Assembly: GCA_900542905.1 (NCBI GenBank)
Contig: UQPF01000001.1
Location: forward strand, 124,001 to 188,000
Length of the DNA: 64,000 nt
Reading direction: 5' to 3'
Origin: an uncultured Collinsella sp.
GTDB taxonomy: Bacteria; Actinomycetota; Coriobacteriia; Coriobacteriales; Coriobacteriaceae
Positions 11,605-19,576 of this stretch are shown here, in pieces. Position 1 is the first letter of the stretch. Each line of letters opens with the position of its first letter. Below the pieces are notes generated by a model that was given only the letters and a program-made list of their open reading frames with translations, did not search any database and had not been told where the DNA came from. The position numbers and the translations under genes were made by a program.

Positions 11605-11734
11605 TGTTAGCGCTACTGTAAAAACAACCATTTTGACCAACGCTCAACAACCAATCATGCCAACGCAATCCCGCCATTTGCGCCAACGCATTTTCACCAT
11701 TTCCACCAACGCCGGGGCTTACGCTTCGATCGAC
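11605..11734. repeat. IS21-like left end with repeated binding motifs
   Basis: After the TGTTAGCG tip, this end carries four spaced copies of a CCAACGC core (GACCAACGC, TGCCAACGC, GCGCCAACGC, CCACCAACGC). Such repeats are where IstA binds in IS21-family elements. The same core appears in inverted orientation at the right end. Confidence 0.65.
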
Positions 11735-11765
11735 GAGCGAACGATGCTTTCGGGAGGAGCGGGCC

Positions 11766-13004
11766 GTGGCGGAGAAGAACCTGATCGGAGAGTTGGACAT
11801 GTACAGGGAAGCGGGCATAAAGCCCAACTTCAGCGACATAGCGAAGCGCTACGGCAAGGACAGGCACACCGTGGCGTCGTACTGGAGGGCCGAGGGCGGG
11901 CGGCCCCACGACGGGCGCGGCGACAGGGCGGGCTCGTTCGACGCGCACATCGAGGAGGTGGCCGCCAAGGCGCAGCTGCCGGGAGTCACCAAGAAGGGCA
12001 TCCACGAGTGGCTGCTGCACAGGTATCCCGGCGAGGACCTGGCCGGCTACAACGCCTTCACCCAGTTCATGCGCAAGAACGGCATCGCCGTCGGGGCCTC
12101 CGGCGGCCCGGAGCCGCACCCGCGCTTCGAGACGCCGCCCGGACTGCAGCTGCAGTTCGACTGGAAGGAGTCCGTCAAGATGGCGAACCGCGACGGCGAG
12201 CTGTTCGAGTTCAACGTGTTCGCGGCGACGCTGGGCCATTCCCGCAGGCACATATTCATCCGGTCGAGGACCAGGACGACCGACGACCTGGTCAGGTGCA
12301 TGTACGCCACGATCGCGAGGCTCGGCGGCGTGCCGCGCGAGTGGGTCACGGACAACATGTCCGCCCTGGTGACGGTCAAGGGCGGCAGGCGCCTCAAGGT
12401 CCAGCGCGCATACGAGTTCGCCAAGGCCGCCGGCTTCGAGCTGAAGCTGTGCCGCCCGCGCAGCCCCCAGACGAAGGGCAAGGTCGAGTCGTCGAACCGC
12501 TTCCTGTCGCGGCTCATGGCCCACCAGGGCGACTTCGACGGCTGGGACGACATCGACGAGATCGTCGCGCGGATCGAGGACGCCAGCAACTCCGAGCCCA
12601 ACGAGACCACGGGGCTGCCGCCCTCCGCGCTGTTCATGGAGGAGAAGGACGCGCTGCTGCCCGTCGGCAACCTGCGCGCCCTCGAGGAGGCGATGGGCGA
12701 CGTGGTGCGCGTGGCCAGGGTGCCGGCCACGATGCTGGTGAGCGCGCACGGCGAGCCCATGTCGGTGCCCAGGCGCTGCATCGGCAGGCCCGCCCGCATC
12801 GTCTGCATGCCCGGCGGCGCGATGGACTGCTACGTCGGCGGCGAGCTGGTGGCCACGCACGTGGCGGGCGGGCCGGCCTACGACCCGGCGCACTACGCCG
12901 AGGCCATGGCCGGCAAGCGGTGGTTCGGCGACGCCGCCGGCGACATCGAGGCGGCCGCCGCGGCCAACCTCGGCCTGCTCGACTCGATAGGGGGCTCGCT
13001 GTGA
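11766..13004 (+). CDS. istA: IS21-family transposase IstA
   Basis: DDE transposase, 412 aa. An N-terminal helix-turn-helix region (FSDIAKRYGKDRHTVASYW, residues 22-40) is followed by the catalytic core with D132 (QFDWKES), D196 (VTDNMSA) and E241 (KGKVESSNRF), the rve-fold triad. The GTG start follows GGGAGGAG at good spacing. The length is shorter than the roughly 500 aa common for IS21 IstA but the core is complete. Translation is coupled to istB through a GTGA overlap. No frameshift is visible, so it may be active. Confidence 0.93.
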   Translation: MAEKNLIGELDMYREAGIKPNFSDIAKRYGKDRHTVASYWRAEGGRPHDGRGDRAGSFDAHIEEVAAKAQLPGVTKKGIHEWLLHRYPGEDLAGYNAFTQFMRKNGIAVGASGGPEPHPRFETPPGLQLQFDWKESVKMANRDGELFEFNVFAATLGHSRRHIFIRSRTRTTDDLVRCMYATIARLGGVPREWVTDNMSALVTVKGGRRLKVQRAYEFAKAAGFELKLCRPRSPQTKGKVESSNRFLSRLMAHQGDFDGWDDIDEIVARIEDASNSEPNETTGLPPSALFMEEKDALLPVGNLRALEEAMGDVVRVARVPATMLVSAHGEPMSVPRRCIGRPARIVCMPGGAMDCYVGGELVATHVAGGPAYDPAHYAEAMAGKRWFGDAAGDIEAAAAANLGLLDSIGGSL

Positions 13005-13789
13005 GCGCCGCCGTGCAGGCCAGCCCCCTCAACCGCCTGGCGGCCAACCTCGAGGAGCTGGGGCTCGAGGGCATGGCGTCGTCGGTGCCCGAGTACGTCA
13101 GGCTCGTCGCCGACGGGAGGAAGGGCCTGGTCGACGCCATGCTCGAGCTCACCGACGCCCAGATAGCCCTCAAGCGGCGCGCCGACGACGAGCGCCGCAC
13201 GAGGATGGCCAACTTCCCCTACATAAAGACGCTGGCCGACTTCGACTGGGGCTTCCAGCCGAGCGTGCCGCGCGGGCTGGTCGAGCAGCTGGCCACGCTC
13301 GAGTTCATCGACCGCGGCGACAACGTCGTGCTCGTCGGCAGCCCGGGCGTCGGCAAGACCCACCTGTCGATAGCCATAGGCCACGAGGCGGTGATGGCCC
13401 GCAAGCAGGTGTACTTCGCCGACTGCTCGAGGCTGGTCGAGGACCTCAAGCACGCCTCGGCGAAGGAGGCGCTGGCGCGCAGGATGCGGTTCTACGAGCA
13501 CTGCAGCCTGCTGATAATAGACGAGCTCGGCTACCTCGACATCGGCAAGGAGGGCGCCGACCTGCTGTTCCAGCTGGTCAACAGGCGCTACGCGCTAAAG
13601 CGGTCGACCGTCGTCACGACCAACGTGCCGGTGGGCAGGTGGGGCGACGTGTTCGGCAGCAACGTCACGGCCTCGGCGGTGGCCGACAGGCTTTGCCACC
13701 ATTGCGCGATGATCAAGATAACGGGACGGTCGTACCGCCTGAAGGACGTATCCATCGGCGGCGAGGACGGGAAGGAGGAGGGAGCCTAG
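13001..13789 (+). CDS. istB: IS21-family helper ATPase IstB
   Basis: DnaA/DnaC-like AAA+ ATPase that assists IstA in target capture and transposition. The 262-aa protein has Walker A GSPGVGKT at residues 113-120, Walker B LLIIDELGY near 170-178, and a conserved TTNVPVGRWGDVFG segment. The GTG start overlaps the istA stop by four bases; the open frame extends far upstream through istA in another frame, which is not real coding sequence. Confidence 0.93.
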   Translation: MSAAVQASPLNRLAANLEELGLEGMASSVPEYVRLVADGRKGLVDAMLELTDAQIALKRRADDERRTRMANFPYIKTLADFDWGFQPSVPRGLVEQLATLEFIDRGDNVVLVGSPGVGKTHLSIAIGHEAVMARKQVYFADCSRLVEDLKHASAKEALARRMRFYEHCSLLIIDELGYLDIGKEGADLLFQLVNRRYALKRSTVVTTNVPVGRWGDVFGSNVTASAVADRLCHHCAMIKITGRSYRLKDVSIGGEDGKEEGA

Positions 13790-13794
13790 ACGCC

Positions 13795-13894
13795 GAAAGC
13801 GGCGCATCCGCGTTGGCGAATCCGGCGCATCCGCGTTGGCGCGATTGGCGAAAATACGTTGGTGAAAATGGTGAAAAATATATTGACGCTAACA
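13795..13894. repeat. IS21-like right end with repeated binding motifs
   Basis: On the minus strand this end reads TGTTAGCG, then several spaced CCAACG or CCAACGC motifs, mirroring the left end. A GGCGCATCCGCGTTGGCG unit is present twice, at about 13801 and 13823. Confidence 0.6.
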
Positions 13895-13899
13895 CTCGA
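13895..13899. repeat. Right 5-bp target duplication of IS21-like element
   Basis: CTCGA, matching 11600-11604. Confidence 0.8.
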
Positions 13900-14497
13900 T
13901 GCCCATGAGGTCGCGCGCGACGAGGTAGAGCTCGCGCCCCGCCTGGAGCTTCGGCCGCGTCGTCGTGTAGCGCTTGACCTGCGAGAAGGCGTGGAAGGTG
14001 CACCTCTGGACCCTGGTGCGCGGCCAGGTCTCTCGCACGGCCTTGGCGAACCCGCTCCCGCCGTCGGTGACGACCACGTCGGGCGCCGGGATCGGCGCCA
14101 TGAGGGCCGACCACGCCCTCGAGTTCTCCGACCTCGCCATGTACCAGGAGACCACCCGCTCGCCGCTGCAGCATATGAGCACGACGAGGTCGCGCGCGAC
14201 CCAGATCCCGTCGACGTGGAGCACGCGGTGGAGCTCGCCGTCGGGGACGGGCATGGGCCAGACCTCCCAGAGCTCGGCCGTCCTGCGCCTGAAGGACCGC
14301 CCGCCGCCCGGCATCGCCGCCTGGGAGTCCTTGGAGAGGAGCCACCCGAGGAACTCGTCCAGCCTTGTCGCCGTGTCGTCGTACCTCACCGTCGTCGACG
14401 CGCCGCAGGCCGTGCACCTCCACCGCTGGGATCCCGATGAGGTCCTGCCGTTGCGCTTGGTCCGACCGCCGCAGTAGGGGCAATAAACGGCCTTCAT
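13895..14497 (-). pseudogene. Transposase, N-terminal fragment (IS256/IS1249-like)
   Basis: About 200 residues. An N-terminal zinc ribbon (CPYCGG...CTAC) precedes the catalytic region with HVDGIWVARD (first Asp) and VVTDGGSGF (second Asp), then RCTFHAFSQVK, the Cys/His signature between the second and third acids. The ATG at 14497 follows AAGAGG. The frame runs into the IS21-like end and stops after GIEC. The C-terminal half lies at 11084-11604, so the gene is disrupted. Confidence 0.87.
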
Positions 14498-14569
14498 GGG
14501 CACCTCTTCCGAAGGGGTATTTAACGGTTCCGGAAAAGGTTATCTACCTGCGGGAACGATAGGCAACCA

Positions 14570-14585
14570 GACACACATTCTGTCC
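14570..14585. repeat. Subterminal copy of the IS256-like end motif
   Basis: GACACACATTCTGTCC differs by one base from GACACACATTTTGTCC in the right terminal repeat (14660-14675), same orientation, 90 bases inside. It probably is a second transposase-binding site. Confidence 0.5.
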
Positions 14586-14621
14586 GAGCGGTTAAAAGCG
14601 GGCACGGAATTTAAACGGCTG

Positions 14622-14653
14622 AAAAAGGGGCATCGACCTGCGCCGATGCCCCT
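14622..14653 (-). terminator. Terminator just inside the IS256-like right end
   Basis: Perfect ten-base stem AGGGGCATCG/CGATGCCCCT with an eight-base loop; on the minus strand it is followed by TTTTT. It points against transcription entering from rsfS, so it would shield the transposase gene from read-through and now would end the rplU-rsfS operon transcript. Confidence 0.75.
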
Positions 14654-14658
14654 AAAGT

Positions 14659-14683
14659 GGACACACATTTTGTCCTATAAGCC
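14659..14683. repeat. Right terminal inverted repeat of IS256-like element
   Basis: 25 bases, exact inverted match to 11035-11059. Confidence 0.9.
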
Positions 14684-14691
14684 TCAAATGA
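14684..14691. repeat. Right target-site duplication of IS256-like element
   Basis: TCAAATGA, matching 11027-11034; it ends four bases from the rsfS stop codon. Confidence 0.85.
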
Positions 14692-14695
14692 GCCA

Positions 14696-15151
14696 CTAGA
14701 GGAGGTCGAGGGGGAGCTGGGGGGCGTCACCCCAGAGCTTTTCTAGGCGGTAAAAGTCGCGGGCTTCGGGAGTGAAGACGTGGACGACAACCGAGCCGTA
14801 GTCCATGAGCATCCAGGTCTTCTGCTCGCGGCCCTCGATAGAGAACGGGTGCTCACCGCAAGCCACGGCGACCTTCTCCTCGATCTCGTCGACGATAGAA
14901 TCGACCTGACGGTTATTGGTACCGGTGGCGAGCACAAAGTAGTCGCACACGTCGGAGAGCTCGGTCAGATCGAGCACCTGCACGTCCTCGCCTTTCTTGT
15001 CGTAGGCGGCCTGCGCGGCGGCGCGGGCGACATCCTCGGCGGCGACACCGCTCGCGAACAGCGAGGCGGCAGTGCGGTCGGACGTGGCAACGAAGCTCTT
15101 GTGCTCCACACCTTCAAGAATCTGCTCGTCGGTCATGGTCTCGTCGGCCAT
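14696..15151 (-). CDS. rsfS: Ribosomal silencing factor RsfS
   Basis: Binds L14 and blocks joining of ribosomal subunits during starvation. The 151-aa protein has an N-terminal extension of about 35 residues followed by the RsfS/DUF143 domain with DVQVLDLTELSDVCDYFVLA, the NNRQVDSIVDEIEE helix and DYGSVVVHVFTPEARDFYRLEKLWGDA. It follows nadD and yqeK, the usual neighbours. The insertion sequence begins 13 bases after its stop codon and separates it from its native terminator. Confidence 0.94.
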   Translation of the reverse strand: MADETMTDEQILEGVEHKSFVATSDRTAASLFASGVAAEDVARAAAQAAYDKKGEDVQVLDLTELSDVCDYFVLATGTNNRQVDSIVDEIEEKVAVACGEHPFSIEGREQKTWMLMDYGSVVVHVFTPEARDFYRLEKLWGDAPQLPLDLL

Positions 15152-15178
15152 GGAATACCTCTTTCTAGACAGCCCGAG

Positions 15179-15799
15179 CTAGCGCAGCTGGGCGTAATGG
15201 TTGTAAATCGTAATAGCCGTGGGATAAAGATAGCGCCCGGACTGGATCACATAGACCAGACCCTGCGCAAAACAGGAGAAGAACAACTCATCGAGCGAGG
15301 ACTTCCCCACCATCTTGCGCAGCGCATGGACATAGTCGCCGTGACGGTTAGGCTCGATGGCATCTGCCACAAAGACCACCATATCGAGCGGCGTCATATC
15401 GCAGGCACCCACGGTGTGACGGTCGACAGCCTGGAAAACAGCCGGCGACAGCTCGGGGAAAAGCTGCGGAAGCTCATAGGCGGCAACAGGGCCATGCAAA
15501 AGCGGCGTCGCGGCGGAAGGAGAGCCGGCAACTTTGATGCCATAGTGAATCGCGCGGGCCACGAGCTCGTCATCGGAAAGCACCTTGTCCCAGTCGTGAA
15601 TTAAGCCGGCGGCAGCGGCATCAAAGCGGTCAACGCCGTAGACCTCGGCCAGATGAAGTGCGGTCTCGGCAACACCCAACGAATGCACATAGCGCTTGCG
15701 CTTATCTTTCATGCGAACATCGAGCAGCTCTTGAATGCGCTTGAGCAGCGCGCGCTCATCGCCCTCAAACTGATCCTCTACCGACAACGTAGCCCCCAT
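15179..15799 (-). CDS. yqeK: HD-domain phosphohydrolase YqeK (Ap4A hydrolase)
   Basis: HD-superfamily metal enzyme; YqeK of Firmicutes symmetrically hydrolyses Ap4A to ADP. The metal motif HDWDK is seen in GLIHDWDKVL, and HSLGVAETALHLA supplies the first His. The 206-aa protein is normal in size. The ATG at 15799 overlaps the nadD stop (TGATG); no separate ribosome-binding site is visible, so translation is probably coupled. A GTG one codon earlier is an alternative. Confidence 0.9.
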   Translation of the reverse strand: MGATLSVEDQFEGDERALLKRIQELLDVRMKDKRKRYVHSLGVAETALHLAEVYGVDRFDAAAAGLIHDWDKVLSDDELVARAIHYGIKVAGSPSAATPLLHGPVAAYELPQLFPELSPAVFQAVDRHTVGACDMTPLDMVVFVADAIEPNRHGDYVHALRKMVGKSSLDELFFSCFAQGLVYVIQSGRYLYPTAITIYNHYAQLR

Positions 15800-16476
15800 C
15801 ACTCAAAATCTTCTTGACCCAGATCGGCATATAGCCTGCGCTTGCGAATGTAGCCGAGCACAGACTCGCTCGTAAGATAGCGCACGCTCATGCCGCGGGC
15901 AACTCGCTTACGAATGTTCGTCGAGCTGATCGCCAGCGCCGGAATCTGAATATAGCGCACATCGAACGGCAGCCCCGACTCTTTGATTCGGGCACGCGCC
16001 GTATCGATATCAAAACCCGGTCGCGTCGCCGCAATAAAGGTAGCAAGCTCAGCAATTCGCTCGGCATCATGCCAGGTCACAATATCAATAATCGCGTCGG
16101 CGCCCGTAATAAAGTAGAGCTTTACCTGCGGCGGGTAAAAGTCGCGAAGGGCATGAAGCGTATCGGCCGTATAGGTTACGCCCGGACGGTCAATCTCGAA
16201 CCGGCTCGCCAAAAAGGCCGGGTTCGCGGCGGTGGCGAGGACCGTCATGGCATAACGGTCCTCGGCAGGCGTCACCGGCTTGTCAAGCTTAAAGGCGGGA
16301 GAGCCCGCCGGCATAAAGAGCACAGCGTCCAAGTCGAGCGACTCGCGCGCCTGCTCGGCAGTCACCAGGTGCCCGTAATGAATCGGGTCAAAGGTGCCGC
16401 CCATAATGCCAAGCCGAAACTCCTTGCCCTCTTTTATGGGTAGCTCGGGCAAACCGATTCCACCGCGCAGCGACAT
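15799..16476 (-). CDS. nadD: Nicotinate-nucleotide adenylyltransferase
   Basis: Adenylates nicotinate mononucleotide to deamido-NAD in NAD synthesis. The nucleotidyl-transferase motif is GGTFDPIHYGHL (residues 26-37) and the second motif ISSTNIRKR is near the C-terminus. The 225-aa length includes about 20 extra N-terminal residues before the core; the ATG at 16476 has GGAGGGCGAG upstream, overlapping the end of obgE. The nadD-yqeK-rsfS order is widespread. Confidence 0.95.
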   Translation of the reverse strand: MSLRGGIGLPELPIKEGKEFRLGIMGGTFDPIHYGHLVTAEQARESLDLDAVLFMPAGSPAFKLDKPVTPAEDRYAMTVLATAANPAFLASRFEIDRPGVTYTADTLHALRDFYPPQVKLYFITGADAIIDIVTWHDAERIAELATFIAATRPGFDIDTARARIKESGLPFDVRYIQIPALAISSTNIRKRVARGMSVRYLTSESVLGYIRKRRLYADLGQEDFE

Positions 16477-16479
16477 GGC

Positions 16480-17946
16480 TTACTCGCCCTCCGAGGTCTC
16501 GGCATCGTCCGCGGCATCAGCCGCATCGATAGCCTCGACGCCCTCATCCGCAGCATCGGCCACGTCAATGGCCTCAACGGCAACGTCCTCGCCAGCGTCC
16601 TCGAGCTCCTCGTACTCCGAGAAGTCCTCAGCGCCCTCAAAGTCAAAGGCACGCTGGCAAATGCGGACCTCGTCGCCCGCACGGCAACCGGCCTTCTCGA
16701 GCGCGTCGTCAACACCCATACGCGCAAACTTGTGCTGCAGGTAAATGACGGCTTCCTCGTTTTCCCAGTCGGTCTGGATGACCATGCGCTCGATGGCACG
16801 ACCGACCACGCGGAAGGCACCGGGCTCCTCCTGGACAATGCGGAAACGCTTCTCGCGCTGCAGACGGCGACGCTCCCACTCCTCGTCGCGCAGATCGACC
16901 GGCTCATCAGAGACCGCCAGCTCGGCTCGCAGCTTAGCCACCTGCTCGCCCACGGCAAGCATCAGCGTATTGAGGCCGGCACCCGTAACGGCGGACACGG
17001 CAAAGAACATATGCCCGTCGTCGAGCGCCGCACGCTTGAGGTCGGCAATCTTGTCGGCCGTGCCCGGCGCATCGCACTTGTTGGCGACGACGATCTGCGG
17101 ACGCTCCGAAAGCTCGGCGCCATACTGCTCGAGCTCACGGTTGATGATGCGGTAATCCTCAACCGGGTCGCGATCCTCAAAACCACCCGTCATGTCAACG
17201 ACATGCATGATCAGGGCCGTGCGCTCGATGTGGCGCAGGAACTGATGGCCCAGACCCTTGCCCTCGCTCGCACCCTCGATCAAACCAGGAACGTCGGCAA
17301 CGACGTAAGAATACTCACCGGCACGCACCATGCCGAGGTTCGGCACGAGTGTGGTAAACGGATAGTCGGCGATCTTGGGACGGGCGGCACTCATGCGCGC
17401 GATAAGCGAGGACTTGCCCACCGAGGGGAAGCCCACGAGTGCGGCATCGGCCATAAGCTTCATCTCAAGCTCAATCCAGTGCTCCTCGGCCGGTTCGCCC
17501 AGCTGAGCGAACGCGGGCGCGCGGCGCACCGACGTCACAAAGTGCGTATTGCCCAGGCCACCGGCACCGCCGGGCGCCACGACAACGCGCTCGCCGTCGT
17601 GCACCAGGTCGGCAATCTCGAACATCGGGGTCTGCGTCTCGGGATCGAGCTCGCGGACCACGGTGCCCATGGGGACCTTCAAAATGAGGTCCTCGCCGCT
17701 CTTGCCGTTGCGGCGGGCGCCCTGACCGTGCGTTCCGCGCTCGGCACGAAAGTGATGCTTAAAGCGGTAATCGATCAACGAAGACAGCTGAGCATCGGCC
17801 TGGATGACGACATTGCCGCCACGACCGCCGTCGCCGCCATCGGGGCCGCCCTTGGGGACAAATGCCTCGCGCCTAAACGACATGCATCCGGCTCCGCCGT
17901 CGCCGCCGCACACGTTAATGCGGCTGATATCGGTGAACTGTGACAA
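16480..17946 (-). CDS. obgE: GTPase ObgE/CgtA
   Basis: Essential GTPase of 50S assembly and stress signalling. Domains: glycine-rich Obg fold (residues 1 to about 158), G domain with GFPSVGKSS (Walker A), DVPGLIEGAS, NKCD, and an OCT domain (about 350-430). After the OCT domain comes an acidic, repeated tail (AIDVADAADEGVEAIDAADA...), low complexity. The start is a TTG at 17946 preceded by AGGAGG at eight bases, giving MSQFTDISRINVCGGDGG. The 488-aa length reflects the OCT domain plus the tail. Confidence 0.95.
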   Translation of the reverse strand: MSQFTDISRINVCGGDGGAGCMSFRREAFVPKGGPDGGDGGRGGNVVIQADAQLSSLIDYRFKHHFRAERGTHGQGARRNGKSGEDLILKVPMGTVVRELDPETQTPMFEIADLVHDGERVVVAPGGAGGLGNTHFVTSVRRAPAFAQLGEPAEEHWIELEMKLMADAALVGFPSVGKSSLIARMSAARPKIADYPFTTLVPNLGMVRAGEYSYVVADVPGLIEGASEGKGLGHQFLRHIERTALIMHVVDMTGGFEDRDPVEDYRIINRELEQYGAELSERPQIVVANKCDAPGTADKIADLKRAALDDGHMFFAVSAVTGAGLNTLMLAVGEQVAKLRAELAVSDEPVDLRDEEWERRRLQREKRFRIVQEEPGAFRVVGRAIERMVIQTDWENEEAVIYLQHKFARMGVDDALEKAGCRAGDEVRICQRAFDFEGAEDFSEYEELEDAGEDVAVEAIDVADAADEGVEAIDAADAADDAETSEGE

Positions 17947-18030
17947 CAGAATCGCCTCCTACAAAAAGAGGGAGACCCTTGAATCCTAAAACTCAAGTGC
18001 CTCCCACATATGTGCTCTATGAAGGGTGAA

Positions 18031-18288
18031 TTACGCGTTCGCGAGCGGGCGTACGCTGACCCTGTGCTTGATACCCTTGTGGAACTCAACGGTACCGTCG
18101 ACCAGCGCGAACAGCGTGTCGTCCTTGCCACGGCCAACGTTCTCACCCGGGTGGATGTGAGTGCCGTGCTGACGGACGAGAATCGTGCCCGTGGTTACCG
18201 TCTGGCCGGCATAGCGCTTCGTGCCAAGGCGCTGACCGCGGGAGTCACGGCCATTACGGGAGGAACCGAGTCCTTTTTTGTGTGCCAT
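18031..18288 (-). CDS. rpmA: 50S ribosomal protein L27
   Basis: 85-aa L27, starting MAHKKGLGSSRNGRDS directly, with no cleavable N-terminal extension of the Firmicutes type; consistently no prp protease gene lies between rplU and rpmA. Its N-terminus reaches the peptidyl-transferase centre. It lies between rplU and obgE, the near-universal order. Confidence 0.97.
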   Translation of the reverse strand: MAHKKGLGSSRNGRDSRGQRLGTKRYAGQTVTTGTILVRQHGTHIHPGENVGRGKDDTLFALVDGTVEFHKGIKHRVSVRPLANA

Positions 18289-18321
18289 TGTGTATACCTA
18301 CTCTTTCGTTACGAGTGTAAT

Positions 18322-18696
18322 CTACTCGGCGACGGGAGCCTCGGCAACAGCCTCGGCCTCTGCCTTGACAACCTTCTTGGCGCGGGACGTAGCCTGGACC
18401 TTCACGATCTTCAGCTTGGTGAGCTGCTGACGGTGACCCTTCAGACGACGATAGCGCTTACGCTTGTGGAACTTGAAGACCAGCTGCTTCTCGCCCTTGA
18501 ACTGCTCAACGATCTGAGCGGTAACCTTGGCCTTGGCCAGCTTGTCGGGATCGGTGACGATCTTCTTACCATCGTTGAGGAAGATGACCGGCAGGGTGAC
18601 CTTGTCGCCCTCATTGCCCTCGATCTTCTCGACGGTGATGACATCGTCGGTGGCGACCTTGTACTGCTTGCCGCCCGTGTTAACGATTGCGTACAT
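18322..18696 (-). CDS. rplU: 50S ribosomal protein L21
   Basis: L21 begins MYAIVNTGGKQYKV at 18696; an upstream in-frame ATG at 18717 would add seven residues absent from the family. The 124-aa protein has about 20 extra C-terminal residues rich in Ala, Glu and Lys (ending EAEAVAEAPVAE). It is the first gene of rplU-rpmA-obgE-nadD-yqeK-rsfS. Confidence 0.96.
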   Translation of the reverse strand: MYAIVNTGGKQYKVATDDVITVEKIEGNEGDKVTLPVIFLNDGKKIVTDPDKLAKAKVTAQIVEQFKGEKQLVFKFHKRKRYRRLKGHRQQLTKLKIVKVQATSRAKKVVKAEAEAVAEAPVAE

Positions 18697-18738
18697 GTTT
18701 ACTTGCCCTTCATGCATCAGTTAGTGCAACAGCCGAAT

Positions 18739-18767
18739 ATAGTAGCAGGCGAAAATACCCCCGTCAA
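18739..18767 (-). promoter_or_regulatory. Promoter of the rplU operon
   Basis: Minus strand TTGACG (18762-18767), exactly 17 bases, then TACTAT (18739-18744), a good sigma-70 type promoter. The -35 box overlaps the stop codon of the upstream gene. Transcription would start near 18732, leaving a leader of about 36 bases. Confidence 0.78.
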
Positions 18768-19576
18768 CGAGTATGTGGAGCAAATCCACAAGTTCGCACA
18801 GGTATGGGGCTGACGAGTCGGCCCTCGTCGTCCTCGCATGCTTGATTCTGACGCTCGACATCGTAGGAGCAGATGGTCACGAGGTCTTGCATACCGGTGG
18901 AAACAATAGGTGCATCCACGCCCGGGGTCAAGCCCTGCAACAAAACATCAGCAGCGGAAAGCAAAATTTCCGGACGCATGGAGCCCTCGTTGTCGGCATG
19001 GGTGTCGAGCATGAGCACCAAATGGTCCGGGCGCTCCCCTGCCGTGAGCTCATAGCCCACGAGCGTGTGATCCAAATCCAAGCGCTTGCTCTTTTTGCCG
19101 CGCGCGTAGTCGATGTCATGGTCCGCGCGCAGCATGTCAATCGCAGCGCGCACCTCGTCGGCGCTTACGGGCGCCTCGGGATCCAAGTGCAGGTCGATGC
19201 GATACGACAGACGCGTGAGCTGCGCCGTCAACGCCGGCGTGCGCACGTCGATGTACGCCGCCTCGATGGGCGCCAGATCGGCCGGAGACGCCGCAGCCAG
19301 GCGCCCAAACGCCTCGTCGAGCGCCACGAACTCGGTCATAAACAGGTCATACCACTCGCAGGTCGACGACGTACCCACCGGTAGCGCCGAAGAGAAGCCC
19401 ACGCGCATGTGCGGAGAGAAGCCCTGCGTGACGGCATAGGGAAGTCCCGCGCGGCGCACGATGCGCTCAATGGTATGGATTACTTCGAGATGGCCCAGGT
19501 ACTTAAGGCGATCGCGCTTGCCATAGCGAACACGAAGCCTAAAGAGCGTGGGGGTGTCGGTCAGGCGCTCACTCAT
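18764..19576 (-). CDS. TIGR03936 radical-SAM-associated protein (DUF2344)
   Basis: 270-aa protein of the DUF2344/TIGR03936 family, found next to or fused with TIGR03960 radical SAM proteins; its biochemical role is not known to me. Family marks are the N-terminus FRLRVRYGKRDRLKYLGHLEV and GFSPHMRVGFSSALPVGTSS. The ATG overlaps the stop of the TIGR03960 gene by four bases (ATGA), so the two are produced together. The last gene of the mreB operon, it ends inside the rplU promoter. Confidence 0.88.
   Translation of the reverse strand: MSERLTDTPTLFRLRVRYGKRDRLKYLGHLEVIHTIERIVRRAGLPYAVTQGFSPHMRVGFSSALPVGTSSTCEWYDLFMTEFVALDEAFGRLAAASPADLAPIEAAYIDVRTPALTAQLTRLSYRIDLHLDPEAPVSADEVRAAIDMLRADHDIDYARGKKSKRLDLDHTLVGYELTAGERPDHLVLMLDTHADNEGSMRPEILLSAADVLLQGLTPGVDAPIVSTGMQDLVTICSYDVERQNQACEDDEGRLVSPIPVRTCGFAPHTR

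Larger units (their letters stand above)
11605..13894 (+). mobile_element. IS21-like insertion sequence
   Basis: A 2290-bp element with ends TGTTAGCG...CGCTAACA and a 5-bp CTCGA duplication. It holds istA and istB, overlapping by four bases, both apparently intact. It is inserted in the opposite orientation inside the transposase gene of the IS256-like element. Both ends carry repeated CCAACGC motifs, typical multiple transposase-binding sites of IS21 elements. Confidence 0.9.
11035..14683 (-). mobile_element. IS256/IS1249-like element, interrupted
   Basis: Bounded by 25-base perfect inverted repeats (11035-11059 and 14659-14683, beginning GGCTTATAGGAC) and flanked by an 8-bp target duplication. 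Removing the IS21-like insert and one copy of its 5-bp duplication leaves about 1354 bp, the expected size for this type. The single transposase gene runs leftwards and is split in two, so the element cannot make its own transposase. It lies between rsfS and the terminator of its operon. Confidence 0.88.

Noticed and set aside
11114..13000. Long open frame upstream of istB
   Set aside because: It is the third-frame shadow of istA; only the part from the GTG at 13001 is IstB.
11035..14683. Composite transposon with cargo
   Set aside because: Besides the two transposition systems there is no passenger gene; it is a simple nested insertion.
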